64,000 nt of DNA from Mesorhizobium carmichaelinearum (lineage in GTDB: Bacteria; Pseudomonadota; Alphaproteobacteria; Rhizobiales; Rhizobiaceae): assembly GCF_900199455.1 (NCBI RefSeq), contig NZ_FZQR01000005.1, forward strand, positions 1 through 64,000, written 5' to 3'. Position numbers and translations under genes: made by a program. Of this stretch, positions 33,797 to 42,646 are shown piece by piece. Each line of letters begins with the position of its first letter. Positions within the stretch are counted from its first letter, which is position 1. Under the pieces are notes generated by a model. That model did not search any database. It was not told the origin of the DNA and saw only the letters and a list, made by a program, of their open reading frames with translations.

Positions 33797-35782
33797 ATGT
33801 TCGACCGCACAAACCTCCAGGTTCTGGCCAACCATGCCCGCGCGGCCGCCGAGAACATGGCCCACACGCTGCACCGTACCGCGCACTCCGCCTTCGTCAA
33901 GGAGACGCAGGATTTCACGGTGATGCTGATGGATCGATCGGGAGCGACCTTCGCCGTGCCGATGGAACTCGGCGCCACCTGGTATCCGGGGCTTTCCTAT
34001 CACCGCGCGATCGCGATGGTCGACGACTACCGGCCGGGCGACGTTGCCTTCACCAACGATCCCTATTCCGGCCACGTCGCCACGCACGCGCCCGACACAC
34101 ATCTGTGGAAGCCGGTCTTCGTCGATGGCGAGATCGTCGCCTGGACCGGAGGGCACATCCACAACACCGATATGGGCGGCGCGGTGCCGGCTTCGCTTAG
34201 CCGGGCGCTGACCGAAATCCATCAGGAAGGCATCCGCTTTCCGCCGATGAAGCTGGTGCGGGAAGGGGTCTTCGACGAGATGATCCTGCGGATCATGAGC
34301 ACGAATGTGCGCAAGCCCGACCTCAACATCGGCGACATCAAGGCGCTTGTCGGCGCGCTCAACACCGGCGAGCGCAAGATCCAGGCGATGGTGCGGAAGT
34401 TCGGCAAGGCCGGCTTCGTCGAAGGTGTTTCAGCACTTCTCGACCACGCCGAGGCACAGGCGCGCGACGTGCTGCGCACCATGCCCGACGGCACCTGGGA
34501 ATTCGCCGATTACGCCGATGAGGATTCCGTCGAAGCCAATCCGTGCCGGCTGAAGCTGACGCTGACGATCAGGGGCGACGAGGCGGTGCTCGACTTCACC
34601 GGCTCAGACCCGCAGCTCGGTTCCTCGCTCAACGTGCCCTCGGGCGGCGACCCGCGCCACACCATGCTTTTGGTGGGCGTCTACTACGTGCTCTATACGC
34701 TGAACCCGAAGATCCTGCTCAACACGGGCCTGACCCGGCCCTTCACCTGCATCACGCCGCAAGGCTCGGTGCTGAATCCGGTCCACCCCGCCGCTGTGGG
34801 CATGCGCTCGCTCACCTGCGCCCGGCTGCGGTCGGTCATCTTCGGCGCCTTCTCGCAAGCGGTGCCGGAGCGCCTGCCCGCGGCACCGGCCGGCAACAAC
34901 TGCATCGTCAACGTCATGACCACGGACGAGCGTACCAGCCGAACCGTCATCACGGCGGTGAACCCGGTGGTAGGCGGCGGCGGGGCGATGCCGCATCGCG
35001 ACGGGACCAACGGGTCGGGTGCGGATGCCGCCTATCTGAAGAACACACCGATCGAGATCACCGAGACCGAGACCCCGGTCGAATTCCTGAAATACGGGCT
35101 CGCCCGGGACAGCGGCGGGGCGGGGCGTTGGCGCGGCGGACTGGCGACCGAGATGGCCTTCCGCGTCTTTGCTCCCGACTCCAGAATCACCGCGCGCAAT
35201 CGCGACCGCAGCTTCTTCCGTCCCTGGGGCGTGCTGGGCGGCAAGGCGGCCGGCCTGTCCGACATGATCGTCAATCCGGGGACCGAGCACGAACGGCGGC
35301 TGGGCAACATCGACACGGCGGTGCTGCAGCCCGGCGACGTGCTCGATATCCGCTCCGCCGGAGGCGGCGGGCGCGGCGATCCGTACGAACGCGAGCCCTG
35401 GCGGGTCGCGCAGGATGTGCGGCGCGGCTACGTTTCGCCAACGGCTGCCGAGCGCGACTATGGCGTCGTCATCAGCGACGGCGAGGTCGATGAGCAGGCG
35501 ACGGAAAGGCGGCGCGCGCATCACGAGCCGGGCGCCGGCCATTTCCATTTCGGTCCGGAGCGCGACGGCTACGAAGCGCAGTGGACGCCGGCCGCCTATG
35601 ACCGGCTCACCGCGATACTGGGGGATTTGCCGATCCACTGGCGGTTCTTCACCAAGACGGAGATCTTCCGCCGCATGAAGGGGCGCTCGGGGCCGGAAGG
35701 TGTCCAGGCGGCTTTCGATGCGGTCTGCGAGCGGTTCCCAGAACTGCCTCGTCCTAGCCCGGTGCGAGAGGCGGCCGAATGA
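33797..35782 (+). CDS. hyuB: Hydantoinase/oxoprolinase subunit B
   Basis: 661 residues. Typical motifs: AFTNDPYSGHVATHAPDTHL with GGHIHNTDMGG, YHRAIAMVDDYRPGDV, and the C-terminal RDSGGAGRWRGGLA with LRSAGGGGRGDP equivalents (DIRSAGGGGRGDPYERE). The last 130 residues exceed many family members and end in a module (KTEIFRRMKGRSGPEGV) that I do not recognise. It should bind the cyclic amide and metal together with HyuA. Its stop overlaps the start of the next gene by four bases. Confidence 0.9.
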   Translation: MFDRTNLQVLANHARAAAENMAHTLHRTAHSAFVKETQDFTVMLMDRSGATFAVPMELGATWYPGLSYHRAIAMVDDYRPGDVAFTNDPYSGHVATHAPDTHLWKPVFVDGEIVAWTGGHIHNTDMGGAVPASLSRALTEIHQEGIRFPPMKLVREGVFDEMILRIMSTNVRKPDLNIGDIKALVGALNTGERKIQAMVRKFGKAGFVEGVSALLDHAEAQARDVLRTMPDGTWEFADYADEDSVEANPCRLKLTLTIRGDEAVLDFTGSDPQLGSSLNVPSGGDPRHTMLLVGVYYVLYTLNPKILLNTGLTRPFTCITPQGSVLNPVHPAAVGMRSLTCARLRSVIFGAFSQAVPERLPAAPAGNNCIVNVMTTDERTSRTVITAVNPVVGGGGAMPHRDGTNGSGADAAYLKNTPIEITETETPVEFLKYGLARDSGGAGRWRGGLATEMAFRVFAPDSRITARNRDRSFFRPWGVLGGKAAGLSDMIVNPGTEHERRLGNIDTAVLQPGDVLDIRSAGGGGRGDPYEREPWRVAQDVRRGYVSPTAAERDYGVVISDGEVDEQATERRRAHHEPGAGHFHFGPERDGYEAQWTPAAYDRLTAILGDLPIHWRFFTKTEIFRRMKGRSGPEGVQAAFDAVCERFPELPRPSPVREAAE

Positions 35783-36081
35783 TCACCGCCGGCCGCATCG
35801 TCCGGCTGGCTGAGCGCGACCGAGCGCAGCTGCATTTCTGTCTCGACGGGCAGATACGTAGCGCACTCGCAGGCGACACCGTGCTGACCGCGATGTTGGC
35901 GTCAGGACAGGCCTTGCGAATGTCCGAGTTCGGACCCGAGCCGCGTGCCGGCTTCTGCCTGATGGGCGCCTGCCAGGATTGCTGGGTGTGGCAGGAGGAG
36001 GGACCGCGCCTGCGGGCATGCTCGACCCTTGTCACGCAAGGCATGCGGCTACGCACGACGCCGCGGGAGAGCTGGCCGTGA
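35779..36081 (+). CDS. 2Fe-2S small subunit, opine oxidase/HcnA-like
   Basis: 100 residues, a plant-type ferredoxin fold without a Rossmann part. Cysteines are in GFCLMGACQDCWVW (about 57-70) and RACST further on, the spacing of the small subunits of hydrogen cyanide synthase, opine oxidase and D-hydroxyproline dehydrogenase. It overlaps hyuB upstream and the FAD subunit downstream by four bases each (ATGA and GTGA), which forces coupled synthesis. It carries electrons from the FAD subunits. Confidence 0.85.
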   Translation: MITAGRIVRLAERDRAQLHFCLDGQIRSALAGDTVLTAMLASGQALRMSEFGPEPRAGFCLMGACQDCWVWQEEGPRLRACSTLVTQGMRLRTTPRESWP

Positions 36082-37439
36082 GTAAGACGCCGCGGATCGT
36101 GATCGTGGGCGCCGGCCCCGCCGGCATAAGGGCGGCGGCGGCGCTGGTCGATGCGGGGCTCCATCCGGTTGTGATCGACGAAGGCAATCGTGCCGGCGGC
36201 CAGATCTATCGTCGCCCGCCTGACGGGTTCGTCCGTACGCCGGAGCAGCTCTACGGGTCGGAGGCGGCGAAGGCGCGCGCGCTGCATGCGCTCTTCGACC
36301 GGTTGGCGGCAGACGGGCGACTCACCCATCGCGCCGGCAGCTCGGTTATTGCCTTGCAGGAGGGGCGGCTGCATGTGCTGGGGGAGGGCGGTGTGCAACT
36401 GGTCAGCTATGACCGCCTGATCCTTGCCACCGGCGCGTCCGACCGTGTCGCTCCGGTCCCGGGCTGGCAGAGCGCCGGCGTCTACAGCCTTGGCGCGGCG
36501 CAGATCGCGCTCAAGGCACAAGGCGTGGCGCTCGGGCGGCGCATCGTCCTGACCGGATCGGGGCCTTTGCTGACGCTGGTCGGCGCCCAGCTCGTCAAGG
36601 CCGGAGCGGATGTGGCAGCGGTGCTCGACACCGCTCCCTGGCATCAGCAGATGCGAGGCTTCTGGAAGCTTGCCGCCCGGCCGCTCGTCACGCTGCGCGG
36701 TCTGGCCCTGCGGGCGAAGCTCGGCAGTCGCTATCATGCAGGCGTGAGCCTCGAACGGATCGAGGCAGACGGGCAAGGCGTCACGGCGATGTGTTGGCGC
36801 GACGCCGGCGGAAGGCAGCGCCTCACTGAATGCGATACGATCGGCATGGGCTGGCACCTGCGGGCTGAAACGCATCTCGCGGACCTGGCGGGATGCGCCT
36901 TCACCTATGATGAGCAGTGGCGGCAATGGCTGCCAAAGAGCGATGAGATGGGTCGCGCCGGCAACGGAGTGTATCTTGCGGGTGACGGCGCTCGTCTCCT
37001 CGGGGCGGATGGCGCGGAGATCGCGGGGCGTCTGGCGGCGGCAGCGTGCCTTGCCGATCTTGGATTTCCAGCGCCCTCTACGGCAGCCGATTTGCGCAAG
37101 CTTGCCCGGCTTGAGCGCTTTGCCAGTGGCCTGGCTTGCGCCTTTCCCTGGCCGGCGGCGATGGTGCGGGCACTTCCCGACGACGCGATCGTCTGTCGCT
37201 GCGAGAACGTCACTGCCGGAGACGTACGTCAAAGTGTGGATTTCGGCGGCGGCGAGGCCAACCGGGTGAAGTCGCTGTCGCGCGTCGGCATGGGGCGCTG
37301 CCAGGGGCGCTATTGCCAGTTGGCTGCCGTCGAACTCGCGGCAGTGCAGGCCGGCTGCACGCCCGACGCCATCGGCCGGTTTCGCGGGCAGGTGCCTGTA
37401 CGGCCTGCGCCCATCGGCGCATTTCTGCGGGACGGCTGA
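36078..37439 (+). CDS. FAD/NAD(P)-binding subunit, opine oxidase/HcnB-like
   Basis: 453 residues starting with GTG. The FAD motif is IVIVGAGPAGIRAAAALVDA and the second nucleotide fold is RRIVLTGSGPLLTLVGAQLV. A BFD-like 2Fe-2S module near the C-terminus has CRCENVTAGDV and GRCQGRYC. This matches the alpha subunit of opine oxidases, octopine/nopaline oxidase and trimeric hydroxyproline dehydrogenase, which oxidise secondary amines and pass electrons to the respiratory chain. The third, DAO-type subunit is probably the convergent gene immediately downstream. Confidence 0.88.
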   Translation: MSKTPRIVIVGAGPAGIRAAAALVDAGLHPVVIDEGNRAGGQIYRRPPDGFVRTPEQLYGSEAAKARALHALFDRLAADGRLTHRAGSSVIALQEGRLHVLGEGGVQLVSYDRLILATGASDRVAPVPGWQSAGVYSLGAAQIALKAQGVALGRRIVLTGSGPLLTLVGAQLVKAGADVAAVLDTAPWHQQMRGFWKLAARPLVTLRGLALRAKLGSRYHAGVSLERIEADGQGVTAMCWRDAGGRQRLTECDTIGMGWHLRAETHLADLAGCAFTYDEQWRQWLPKSDEMGRAGNGVYLAGDGARLLGADGAEIAGRLAAAACLADLGFPAPSTAADLRKLARLERFASGLACAFPWPAAMVRALPDDAIVCRCENVTAGDVRQSVDFGGGEANRVKSLSRVGMGRCQGRYCQLAAVELAAVQAGCTPDAIGRFRGQVPVRPAPIGAFLRDG

Positions 37440-37477
37440 TGCGATTGCGAAGACAGCGCCTCGGCATCTGTCACGTC

Positions 37478-38803
37478 TTAGAAATCGGCAACCTTCCCCC
37501 ACACGGAAGCATCGAAGCGCCGCGGATCGTAGGATGTCGCATCGACGATCGGCTGCGACCCGGTCACCAGATCGGCGACGAGGTGGCCGGCGCCGGGGCC
37601 GATGCCGAAGCCGTGTCCCGAAAATCCGGCAGCCAGGAAGAAACCCGGAACGCTATGGATCTCGCCGATGGCGGGAACACCGTCCGGCGTGCTGTCGATG
37701 TAGCCGGCCCAGGCCGCGCTGATCCTGGTCTTGCGAAGGTCGGGCAGAAGTTCGAGCGCCCGGGCATGGGTCAGGCGGATTGTCGCCTGGTCCGGGACCG
37801 GATCGAGAATGCGCATCCGCTCCATCGGCGTCGGCTGGTCGAGCCGCCAGCGTCGGAGCGTTTCGTGGCCCGAGCGCGCGCCCTGCAGCCCGCCGGGCGC
37901 GAGGCTTCGCCAGCGCTTCAGGAACATCGGCAGGAACTGCGAGGAGAAGCGCAGTTGCTGTGGCGTCACGTCGACGCGGCCGCGTCCGCTTATGGCGAGC
38001 GTGTAGCCGCCGTCGCCGCGCCGCGTGGCCGAGATTTTTGCCGTGTGCAGCGCATCCGGCAGACCCTCCGCGCCTGGCGAGACGGCCAGGATGGAGGAGC
38101 GGATCGACGCCTGCGGAAAACGGAAACCGAACTGCCGGCAAAAGGAGGACGCCCAGGCGCCGCCGGCCAGGACCGCCAACTTCGTCCGGATCGTACCGCT
38201 TTCGGTGACCACCCCGCTCAGGCGGCCGCCTTCGGTTTCGATGCCACGCGCGGCGCAATTCTGGTGCACGGAGCCGCCGAGCTTGAGGATGGCGCGGGCG
38301 ACCGAGGGCGCGGCCCGCGACGGGTCGGCGGTGCCGTCGGTCGGCGAGAAGACGCCGCCCTTCCAGGTCCGGCCCGTGGCGCGGCCCCGCTCGCTGGCCT
38401 CGGCGCTGTCGAGCATATGCGTGGTGACGCCGGCCGTCCTGGCGAAGTCACGCCAGCGCGCCCAGCCGGCCAGTTCCGCCTCGTCATTGCTGAGATAGAG
38501 CAGGCCACAGCGGCGAAAGCCGGTGTCTTCGCCGGTTTCCGCCGCAAAGCTGTCCCACAAATCGAGGCTTCGGGTCGCCATCGGCAGCTCGCGGGCGTCG
38601 CGATTCTGCTGGCGGCACCACCCCCAGTTCCGCGAGGACTGCTCGGCGCCGATGCGCCCTTTTTCGACGAGCACGACCTGCATGCCGCGCCTTGCCAGAT
38701 AATAGGCCGTGAAGACACCGACGATGCCGCCGCCAATCACCACCGCGTCCGCGGACTTTGGCAGGTCACCAGATGTCTCGATTTGCTGAAGCGGCGCGCG
38801 CAT
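37478..38803 (-). CDS. DAO-family oxidoreductase, probable opine-oxidase-type catalytic subunit
   Basis: 441 residues. FAD motif AVVIGGGIVGVFTAYYLARR after an 18-residue leader, with QVVLVEKGRIGAEQSSRNWG. The C-terminal motif is AAGFSGHGFGIGPGAGHLVA. The start at 38803 is the first ATG before the fold; the frame is open upstream without homology. The gene converges with the HcnB-like subunit, 38 bases from its stop, and is divergent from the first Lrp gene. HcnC/OoxB-type subunits have this family, so a heterotrimer encoded on both strands is a reasonable inference. Confidence 0.87.
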   Translation of the reverse strand: MRAPLQQIETSGDLPKSADAVVIGGGIVGVFTAYYLARRGMQVVLVEKGRIGAEQSSRNWGWCRQQNRDARELPMATRSLDLWDSFAAETGEDTGFRRCGLLYLSNDEAELAGWARWRDFARTAGVTTHMLDSAEASERGRATGRTWKGGVFSPTDGTADPSRAAPSVARAILKLGGSVHQNCAARGIETEGGRLSGVVTESGTIRTKLAVLAGGAWASSFCRQFGFRFPQASIRSSILAVSPGAEGLPDALHTAKISATRRGDGGYTLAISGRGRVDVTPQQLRFSSQFLPMFLKRWRSLAPGGLQGARSGHETLRRWRLDQPTPMERMRILDPVPDQATIRLTHARALELLPDLRKTRISAAWAGYIDSTPDGVPAIGEIHSVPGFFLAAGFSGHGFGIGPGAGHLVADLVTGSQPIVDATSYDPRRFDASVWGKVADF

Positions 38804-39026
38804 GGTCTCTCTGCCTTGAAGCGCCAATCTACCGTGTTGCGCAGGCAGCCGCTGCCGCAGTTGCGGCCGAAGCAGAATTTTATTCCGGCAGCGCGGTCGA
38901 AATCGGGAGTCACTGCGTTTCAAAGCGGTATCCACTTGGATGGACAGGCCAATCGGCTGTGGTAGTGTCAATGTCTATAAGCAAGGCAGCATTTTGTGCT
39001 GTGGCATGCGTTCTGCGGAGACGACC

Positions 39027-39503
39027 ATGAAACTGGATCGGATCGACATAAAGATTCTATACGAATTGCAGAAGAACGGCCGCATCACCAATGTGGAACT
39101 GGCCGATCTGGTGCATCTGTCGCCAAGCCCGTGCCTGATGCGGGTCAAGAAGCTCCAGTCGGAGGGCTACATCGAAGGCTATTCCGCACAGGTCAATATC
39201 GGCAAGCTCGGCCAGACGCTGACCGTGTTCACCGAGATCACCTTGAAGAACCATCGCCAGGTCGACTTCGCCCGCTTTCTCGCCGTCGTGGAGAAGATCG
39301 ACCAGGTCATCGAATGCCACCTCGTGTCGGGCGGCTACGACTATCTGATGAAATTCGTGACCGCCGGCATCGCCGAGTACCAGACCATCATGGAACGGCT
39401 GACCGACATGGATATCGGCATCGACAAGTATTTCAGCTTCGTCGTGCTGAAGTCGCCCATCGTCAAGGCGCACATGCCGCTGCCCAGCCTGTTTCCAAGG
39501 TAG
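39027..39503 (+). CDS. Lrp/AsnC-family regulator, copy 1
   Basis: 158 residues. The N-terminal helix-turn-helix is LDRIDIKILYELQKNGRITN followed by LSPSPCLMRVKKLQ; the C-terminal RAM domain is for ligand and octamer formation (TLTVFTEITLKNH to ERLTDMDIGIDKYFSFVVLK). GGAG lies ten bases before the ATG. It is divergent from the DAO-type gene and probably senses an amino acid to control it. By hand count it differs from copy 2 (42647-43123) at about 27 positions, and their last 22 residues are identical. Confidence 0.9.
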   Translation: MKLDRIDIKILYELQKNGRITNVELADLVHLSPSPCLMRVKKLQSEGYIEGYSAQVNIGKLGQTLTVFTEITLKNHRQVDFARFLAVVEKIDQVIECHLVSGGYDYLMKFVTAGIAEYQTIMERLTDMDIGIDKYFSFVVLKSPIVKAHMPLPSLFPR

Positions 39504-39547
39504 TCAGCCGTGGCCACGCCGGGCGCTGCATTGTCGACTGCGGCCCG

Positions 39548-40489
39548 CTACCAGATGTCAGGCCGCAAGATCGGCCGCAGTGCTTTCAATTCGGCTTGCA
39601 TCTCGGCGATCATCCAGGCGCGGATATCGGAGACGACAGGCCGTACCGGCCTTGAGCGCGGGGCAATCAACTGATGGATCCGGCCCGTCTTGATCTGCCT
39701 GTCCGAAGCCGGGACAAGGGTTCCCTGAAGCAACGCCCTTGAAACGTTGCTGAGCCAGCCGAGCGCCACGCCTTCCCCGTTCATCGCGGCTTGAAGCACG
39801 ACCGCGTAATCCGAGAATTCGAGCCACTTTGCCCTGCTGGTCTTGCGGTCCGCCACACTGCCCCAGGCGTCCAGCCACTGCTCCTTGGCGTCGGTCAGGT
39901 GCAGCAGGGCATGACCCTCTCCGGTTCCGGCATGGATCAGCCGGCCATGGGCCGACAGATAGGATGGGCTGCACACCGGAACGATGATCTCCGGCGAGAA
40001 TGCCCAGTGGTGATAGTGGGTGTCGTCGTCGGCCAGGATTCTCGTGGCCAGGTCGACGGTCTCGGCGGGTCCGCGCAGGACGCCCGCGATCAGTTCGAAC
40101 CTCAGGTCCACATCGGGAAATCTTGCGTTGAACGCCCCTAACCTCGGAACGAACCAATAGGTTGCCAGAGAACTCGAAAGGGAAAGAGTGACCACCGGCT
40201 TTGCATCACCGTTCCGCTTGATTGTCCGGATCACCTCCTCGATGCGGTCAAATCCCTCCCGCACAGCCGAATAAAGGGCACGTCCCTCCGAAGTCGGGGT
40301 CAACCCCGTTGCACCCCGCGTGAAAAGAGCAACGCCAAAATCGGCCTCTAGCTGGGCGATGCTGCGGCTGATCGATGGTTGCGTGACGTTGAACTCGCGC
40401 GCGGCGGCGGTGAAACTGCCTGACCGGACAGCAGCTTCGAACACAAGCAGTCCGCGCGCGGAAGGAACAAGTTTTGCGAAACCAGCCAT
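39548..40489 (-). CDS. LysR-type regulator, GcvA-like
   Basis: 313 residues (or nine more with ATG 40516). The helix-turn-helix is GLLVFEAAVRSGSFTAAARE then VTQPSISRSIAQLEADFG, the pattern of the GcvA group. The effector domain starts at PVVTLSLSSSLATYWFVPRL. It is divergent from the N-methylproline-demethylase-like gene with 72 bases between starts and a dyad at 40536-40550. It is therefore the likely activator of that flavoenzyme. Confidence 0.88.
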   Translation of the reverse strand: MAGFAKLVPSARGLLVFEAAVRSGSFTAAAREFNVTQPSISRSIAQLEADFGVALFTRGATGLTPTSEGRALYSAVREGFDRIEEVIRTIKRNGDAKPVVTLSLSSSLATYWFVPRLGAFNARFPDVDLRFELIAGVLRGPAETVDLATRILADDDTHYHHWAFSPEIIVPVCSPSYLSAHGRLIHAGTGEGHALLHLTDAKEQWLDAWGSVADRKTSRAKWLEFSDYAVVLQAAMNGEGVALGWLSNVSRALLQGTLVPASDRQIKTGRIHQLIAPRSRPVRPVVSDIRAWMIAEMQAELKALRPILRPDIW

Positions 40490-40535
40490 ACGCCCAGCGT
40501 ATAGCCACCCCAACAATTTTCAAGCTTTCTCCGGC

Positions 40536-40550
40536 TTCGCAAATGGCGAA
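40536..40550. promoter_or_regulatory. Candidate LysR/GcvA-like operator
   Basis: TTCGC-AAATG-GCGAA is a perfect dyad that contains the LysR T-N11-A signature inside palindromic arms. It lies 12 bases before the flavoenzyme ATG and 47 before the lysR start. Being so close to the flavoenzyme start, it would repress rather than activate if occupied. Confidence 0.45.
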
Positions 40551-40561
40551 CTATAAGCTTC

Positions 40562-42637
40562 ATGAATGGGGTGGAGCAGGACGTGACGATGGCGGCATCT
40601 CAAGCAGGCGGCACATCCAGTGATCCTCTGCTGCAGCCGTTTCGGCTCAAGGGCCTGACGCTGCGCAACCGTGTCGTCAGCACCAGCCATGCCTCGATGC
40701 TGGACGAGGGCGGCCTGCCGCTCGAGCGCTACCAGCGCTACCATGAGGAGAAAGCGCGCGGCGGCCTGGCGATGACCATGGCGGGCGGTTCGGCCATGAC
40801 GTCGCCCGATTCCAGTTGGGGCGGCGGTCAGCTGGACCTTTCGAGCGATCGCATCGTCCCTCATCTCCAGTCGCTGTCGCAGCGCATTCATCGCCATGGC
40901 GCCGCCGTCATGTGCCAGGTCTCACATCTTGGCCGGCGCGCCACCGCCTATGCCGGGAACTGGCTGCCGCCAGTGGCGCCGTCACGCGTTCGCGAGACTC
41001 GAAACCGGAATTTTCCGAAGGAGATGGACGCTGCCGACATCGACAGGATCGTCAGGGATTACGCCAATGCCGCAAGGCGTTGCGTGGACGGCGGTCTGGA
41101 TGGCGTCGAAACCGTCACCGGCGGCCATCTGATCGGGCAATTCCTCTCGCGCAGAACCAACAGACGCACGGATGGCTTCGGCGGCTCGCTGGAAAACCGC
41201 GCGCGCTTCGGCCTGATGGTTCACGAGGCGATACGCCGCGCTGTGGGCGACGACTTCGCCGTCGGCATCCGGTTGGTGATCGACGAGGCGGTCGACGATG
41301 GATCAGATTTCGAGGAATGCCTTGCCTTCGCCAGGCTGTTTGAGCGCGAAGGCCATGTCGATTTCTTCAATTGCATCTTCGGCCGCATGGACACCGACCT
41401 GTCACTGGCCGAGCAGAACATGCCCGGCATGTTCAGCCCGAGCGCGCCGTTTCTGCCGCTGGTCGGGCAGTTCAAACGGGAAACCAGGCTGCCCGTGATC
41501 CACGCCGCGGCCATCCGGGATGTCGCCACGGCCCGGCATGCGATCCGCGAGAACCTTGTCGACCTGGTCGGCATGACGCGGGCCCATATCGCCGACCCGC
41601 ACATCGTCAACAAAATCATGCGCGGCGAAGAAGAACGCATCCGCCCCTGCGTCGGCGCGTCCTACTGCCTGTACAAGAAGGTGCAATGCATCCACAACCC
41701 GGCCAGCGGCCATGAAACGATCGTCAACCATCTCATTGACCGGGCCGAAACGCCGATAAGGGTGGTCGTGGTCGGCGGTGGTCCGGGCGGGATGGAAGCG
41801 GCAAGGGTGGCCGCCGAGCGCGGCCATAGAGTGAGCCTGCTCGAAGCCGGGGCGCGGCTTGGTGGGCAGGTGCTCGTCGCGGCCTCGGCGTCCGATCGCA
41901 AGGATCTGATCGGCATCGTCGACTGGCGTACCGGCGAGCTCGCTCGCCTGGGCGTGGACGTCCGTCTCAATACCTATGCGGACGCAGAGATCGTCCTTGC
42001 GGCAAAACCGGACGCGGTCATCATCGCCACCGGCGGCATTCCGGACATGGAATGGCTGGAGGGCGATGAGCATTGCGACAGCGTCTGGGACGTCCTGACC
42101 GGGGTCGTGCCGGCGAAGGACGACGTGCTCATCTATGACGAGACCGGACGCCAGGCCGCGATTTCCTGCGCCCTGCATCTTGCCCGTCCGGGGCGTGTGG
42201 TCAGCCTGGCCATAGCGGATGACACGCTGGCGATCGAGACGCCCTATCCGGACCGGGTGAGTTTTCGCAAGCGCGCCGCGGAACGCGGCATCCGGGTCGT
42301 CAGCGATGTGCGCCTGGTCAAGGCTGCGCGCCAGGGCAACGGCATCGCCGCGACGTTCCGGCATGAACTCACCGGCGCGGAAACGGAAATGACTGCGGCC
42401 CAACTCATCGTCGAGCGCGGCACGGTGCCCATGGAGGATACCTACCAGGAATTGCGGGCGCGCTCCGCCAACAACGGCGTCACCGACATATCGCTTATGA
42501 CGGGAATGGAACCGATGCGGGACAATGGTCCCCAGGCTGCCGGATCGTTCGTCCTGCACCGCATAGGAGACGCCGTTGCCAGCAGGGACATCTATTCGTC
42601 GATCTACGAGGCCTACCGGCTCTGCTCGCAATTGTAG
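40562..42637 (+). CDS. FMN/FAD/4Fe-4S oxidoreductase, N-methylproline demethylase-like
   Basis: 691 residues in the trimethylamine-dehydrogenase/2,4-dienoyl-CoA-reductase superfamily. The FMN barrel comes first (LLQPFRLKGLTLRNRVVSTS; QVSHLGRRATAY; SRRTNRRTDGFGGSLENRAR). Then a cysteine cluster (CVGASYC and CIHNP) for the iron-sulfur cluster, then FAD fold VVVVGGGPGGMEAARVAAER. Wording and order match rhizobial demethylases of stachydrine (StcD) and hydroxyprolinebetaine catabolism. It probably removes an N-methyl group from a proline-type amine. The second Lrp copy follows after nine bases. Confidence 0.87.
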   Translation: MNGVEQDVTMAASQAGGTSSDPLLQPFRLKGLTLRNRVVSTSHASMLDEGGLPLERYQRYHEEKARGGLAMTMAGGSAMTSPDSSWGGGQLDLSSDRIVPHLQSLSQRIHRHGAAVMCQVSHLGRRATAYAGNWLPPVAPSRVRETRNRNFPKEMDAADIDRIVRDYANAARRCVDGGLDGVETVTGGHLIGQFLSRRTNRRTDGFGGSLENRARFGLMVHEAIRRAVGDDFAVGIRLVIDEAVDDGSDFEECLAFARLFEREGHVDFFNCIFGRMDTDLSLAEQNMPGMFSPSAPFLPLVGQFKRETRLPVIHAAAIRDVATARHAIRENLVDLVGMTRAHIADPHIVNKIMRGEEERIRPCVGASYCLYKKVQCIHNPASGHETIVNHLIDRAETPIRVVVVGGGPGGMEAARVAAERGHRVSLLEAGARLGGQVLVAASASDRKDLIGIVDWRTGELARLGVDVRLNTYADAEIVLAAKPDAVIIATGGIPDMEWLEGDEHCDSVWDVLTGVVPAKDDVLIYDETGRQAAISCALHLARPGRVVSLAIADDTLAIETPYPDRVSFRKRAAERGIRVVSDVRLVKAARQGNGIAATFRHELTGAETEMTAAQLIVERGTVPMEDTYQELRARSANNGVTDISLMTGMEPMRDNGPQAAGSFVLHRIGDAVASRDIYSSIYEAYRLCSQL

Positions 42638-42646
42638 GCAGGGCCC

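Noticed and set aside
35754..37502. Minus-strand open frame of 582 codons opposite the opine-oxidase-like genes
   Set aside because: It opposes two coupled genes with intact FAD and cysteine motifs and shows no domain itself.
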